From positions 310,001-374,000 of the forward strand of contig NZ_CP009505.1 in NCBI RefSeq assembly GCF_000970045.1: a stretch of 64,000 nucleotides of DNA. Direction: 5' to 3'. A program made the translations under genes and the position numbers. A model generated the notes under the pieces. It did no database searches, was not told where the DNA came from, and worked only from the letters and a program-made list of their open reading frames with translations. Positions within the stretch are counted from its first letter, which is position 1, and the number at the start of each line of letters is the position of its first letter. Below, one piece after another: positions 62,018 through 64,000 of the stretch. This stretch comes from Methanosarcina sp. MTP4 (GTDB lineage: Archaea > Halobacteriota > Methanosarcinia > Methanosarcinales > Methanosarcinaceae).

Positions 62018-63997
62018 GTGATCAAAATTTCATCCTCATCTTGCAGTATCCGTGACAAAGAAAATAAAAATTCTTCCTATGACATGACTCTGGCTTTCGT
62101 AGGCAACCCCAGTGTGGGAAAAAGTGTTTTTTTTACCCGGCTTACGGGAGTTGGTGTCGAGGTTTCGAATTATCCCGGCACAACGGTAGAGCTTGTCAGG
62201 GGTATGGTGAAAGGGAAAGGAAGGACGATAGAAGTGGTGGACCTGCCCGGGATTTATTCCCTGGGAACTTCAAATGAGGATGAAAAAGTAGCAAAAGAGT
62301 ATTTGATCCAGGACGAGCCGGATGTGATTATCAACATCCTTGATTCAAGCCGGCTTGCGCGGAACCTTTACCTAACCTTGCAGCTGCTCGAACTCGACAT
62401 ACCCATGGTCATAGCCCTGAACCAGGTCGACCTTGCCGAAGAATTGGGATTCAGGGTTGATGCCTCCAAACTCTCGGAAATGCTCGGCCTGCCCGTGGTT
62501 CCCACGGTGGCAACCCGGGGAGAGGGGCTTGATGAGGTGGTGCTGGTGGCCATGGAGGAAGCAGGCAAGGTCCAGGACCATCACAGGGCCGAATACAGCC
62601 CATGGATCAGGCAGGCTCTAACAGGGCTTGACAAGGCTTTTCCGGACTCTCCGCCGAGGGTGAAGATGGCGGCGCTTTTGAATGATGCGGAGTTTGTCGA
62701 ACTCTGCTGTATGCCTCCGGAGGCCAATGCTCTGCTGTCCACCGGCAGGAGGCTCAGGCAGAACCTTGAACTTGAACACAGGATCTCGGTCCCGGATACG
62801 GTTGCAAGGGATATTTACGGGGAGTCCGGGCATATTGTGGACAGCGTGGTCTCCAGGTTTGAGCCTAAAAAAAGTCTGAGGGACCGGGTTGACGGGATCC
62901 TTACCTCTCCAAACTTCGGGATTGCCGTGCTTATCTCGGCTTTGCTCCTTACTTTCCTCCTGGTCTTCAGGATCGGAGGTTTCCTGGAAGCCTGGATCGT
63001 AGACGATTTATTCGAACCTTACATTATCGAGCCCGTGGAAGCCATGACCCTGGGGATGTCTCCTCTTATCAGGAACCTCATCATCTACTCCCTGCGGGGT
63101 GTAGAGGCCGGGATTGCAATTGCCATCCCCTACATAGCGGTCTTTTACATTATCCTCTCCGTTTTCGAGGACTCCGGCTACCTTACCAGGGCAGCTTTCC
63201 TCCTGGACAACGTGACCCACAAACTGGGGCTGCATGGAAGGGCAGTTATCCCCCTTGTCCTTGGTTTTGGGTGCAACGTCCCCGCGATCATGGCGGTGCA
63301 CTCTCTTGGGACCCGGAGGGAAAAGAGGATAGCTTCCCTTCTGATCTCCCTTGTGCCCTGTTCCGCGCGGACGGTGATTATCCTGGGGCTTGTTGGGACT
63401 TTTGTGGGCTTCTGGCCTGCGGTTTCAATTTACCTTATGGAGGTGGTTATCATTGCCGCCATGGGTTTGATCCTTGCAAGAACGCTCCCTGGAGAACGAA
63501 GCGGCTTTATCATGGAGATGGCTCCCCTCAGGAAACCCAAGCTTAAATCCACCCTCCAGAAGACCTGGCTTAAAAGCCGGGAGTTTGTCTACATTGCCTT
63601 CCCCTTGCTGCTTGTAGGCAGTGCCTTCCTGGGTATCCTAGATGCCCTGGGCCTGCTCACGATCTTCCAGGACTTTGTGGAACCCATTTCCGTAGGCCTT
63701 CTGGGCCTCCCGGCGTTTGCGGCAACAGCGCTGGTTTTCGGAATTCTCAGAAAAGAAATGGCTCTCCAGATCCTTGCCGTGCTTGCAGGCACCGCCAACT
63801 TTGCACTGGTGATGACCCCCCTCCAGATGTACCAGTTTGCGGTGATAACGACCATCTATGTGCCCTGCGTGGCCACGATAGCCGTTTTGAAGCATGAACT
63901 GGGAACAAAGGACACTGCGCTGATTGTGACTTTCACCACTTTCCTTGCCCTCGGGATCGGGGTCCTGATCCGGATGTTCGGACCTGCCTTCCTCTGA
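62018..63997 (+). CDS. feoB: Ferrous iron transporter FeoB
   Basis: A 659-residue protein from GTG 62018; ATG 62084 is an alternative. The N-terminal G domain has GNPSVGKS, NYPGTTVE, DLPGIYSLG and NQVDLA. About 150 residues of helical linker follow, then the membrane domain with two Gate regions (FGCNVPAIMAVHSLGTRREKR and LVPCSARTVIILG, with Cys residues) and a C-terminal half (FGILRKEMALQILAVLAG). It imports Fe2+. FeoA is present only as the C-terminal domain of the neighbouring DtxR-type protein. Confidence 0.95.
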   Translation: MIKISSSSCSIRDKENKNSSYDMTLAFVGNPSVGKSVFFTRLTGVGVEVSNYPGTTVELVRGMVKGKGRTIEVVDLPGIYSLGTSNEDEKVAKEYLIQDEPDVIINILDSSRLARNLYLTLQLLELDIPMVIALNQVDLAEELGFRVDASKLSEMLGLPVVPTVATRGEGLDEVVLVAMEEAGKVQDHHRAEYSPWIRQALTGLDKAFPDSPPRVKMAALLNDAEFVELCCMPPEANALLSTGRRLRQNLELEHRISVPDTVARDIYGESGHIVDSVVSRFEPKKSLRDRVDGILTSPNFGIAVLISALLLTFLLVFRIGGFLEAWIVDDLFEPYIIEPVEAMTLGMSPLIRNLIIYSLRGVEAGIAIAIPYIAVFYIILSVFEDSGYLTRAAFLLDNVTHKLGLHGRAVIPLVLGFGCNVPAIMAVHSLGTRREKRIASLLISLVPCSARTVIILGLVGTFVGFWPAVSIYLMEVVIIAAMGLILARTLPGERSGFIMEMAPLRKPKLKSTLQKTWLKSREFVYIAFPLLLVGSAFLGILDALGLLTIFQDFVEPISVGLLGLPAFAATALVFGILRKEMALQILAVLAGTANFALVMTPLQMYQFAVITTIYVPCVATIAVLKHELGTKDTALIVTFTTFLALGIGVLIRMFGPAFL

Positions 63998-64000
63998 TCC

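Overview
The window is a piece of a methanogenic archaeal chromosome, almost certainly a Methanosarcina. The basis is its gene content: methanol:corrinoid methyltransferase (mtaB/mtaC), the methylcobamide:CoM methyltransferase mtaA, a RamA-type activator, a fused corrinoid/methyltransferase of the methylsulfide (Mts) type, Msr-type regulators, a group II chaperonin and many A/T-rich archaeal promoters. From memory, the order mtaA - ramA-like - cobW - msr - mts fusion - chaperonin - mtaBC resembles one M. acetivorans locus. I cannot assign the species from sequence alone.

Layout. 1-19.3 kb is a methyl-transfer island: a partial hydantoinase-type protein, a 199-bp MITE-like element, a CDF cation transporter interrupted by an in-frame UAG (possibly pyrrolysine), acetate transporter, mtaB, mtaC, a CobW-type GTPase, a divergent thermosome subunit, the Mts-type fusion with its divergent Msr regulator, a second His-tailed CobW GTPase, a RamA-like protein and mtaA. 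19.8-28.9 kb holds a Na,K-ATPase-like P-type ATPase, a hybrid histidine kinase with a response regulator, a second Msr-type regulator and a SAM methyltransferase. 29.3-36.8 kb is a six-gene operon for a membrane complex built like hydrogenase-4/formate hydrogenlyase. Both NiFe cysteine pairs and all four small-subunit Fe-S ligands are replaced, so it looks like a complex I-type machine without its normal cofactors.

37.6-41.2 kb carries a Panacea/DUF4065-like gene, a RibD-type reductase and a NatAB-type ABC exporter. 42.2-45.1 kb has no convincing protein gene. It holds tRNA-Gln and then six tandem copies of a repeated unit. Each unit has a conserved A/T promoter block followed by about 155 nt that folds into the same multi-stem RNA, with compensatory base changes between copies. 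This is the strongest candidate for an undescribed system here.

45.2-51.8 kb contains a HicB-like orphan, another UroD-fold methyltransferase, a DRG GTPase preceded by a 15-bp minisatellite, a MoeA-PBP fusion and IlvE. 52.2-53.9 kb has tRNA-Arg and an IscB-like RNA-guided nuclease relic of the IS200/IS605 kind, lacking the RuvC-I region. 54-64 kb has a PspC protein, an ArsR-controlled metal permease, a biotin ECF transporter (ecfT, two ecfA, bioY) with a BirA-type operator, tRNA-Arg, a GNAT acetyltransferase, and a DtxR-type regulator plus FeoB iron transport pair with a DtxR-like palindrome.
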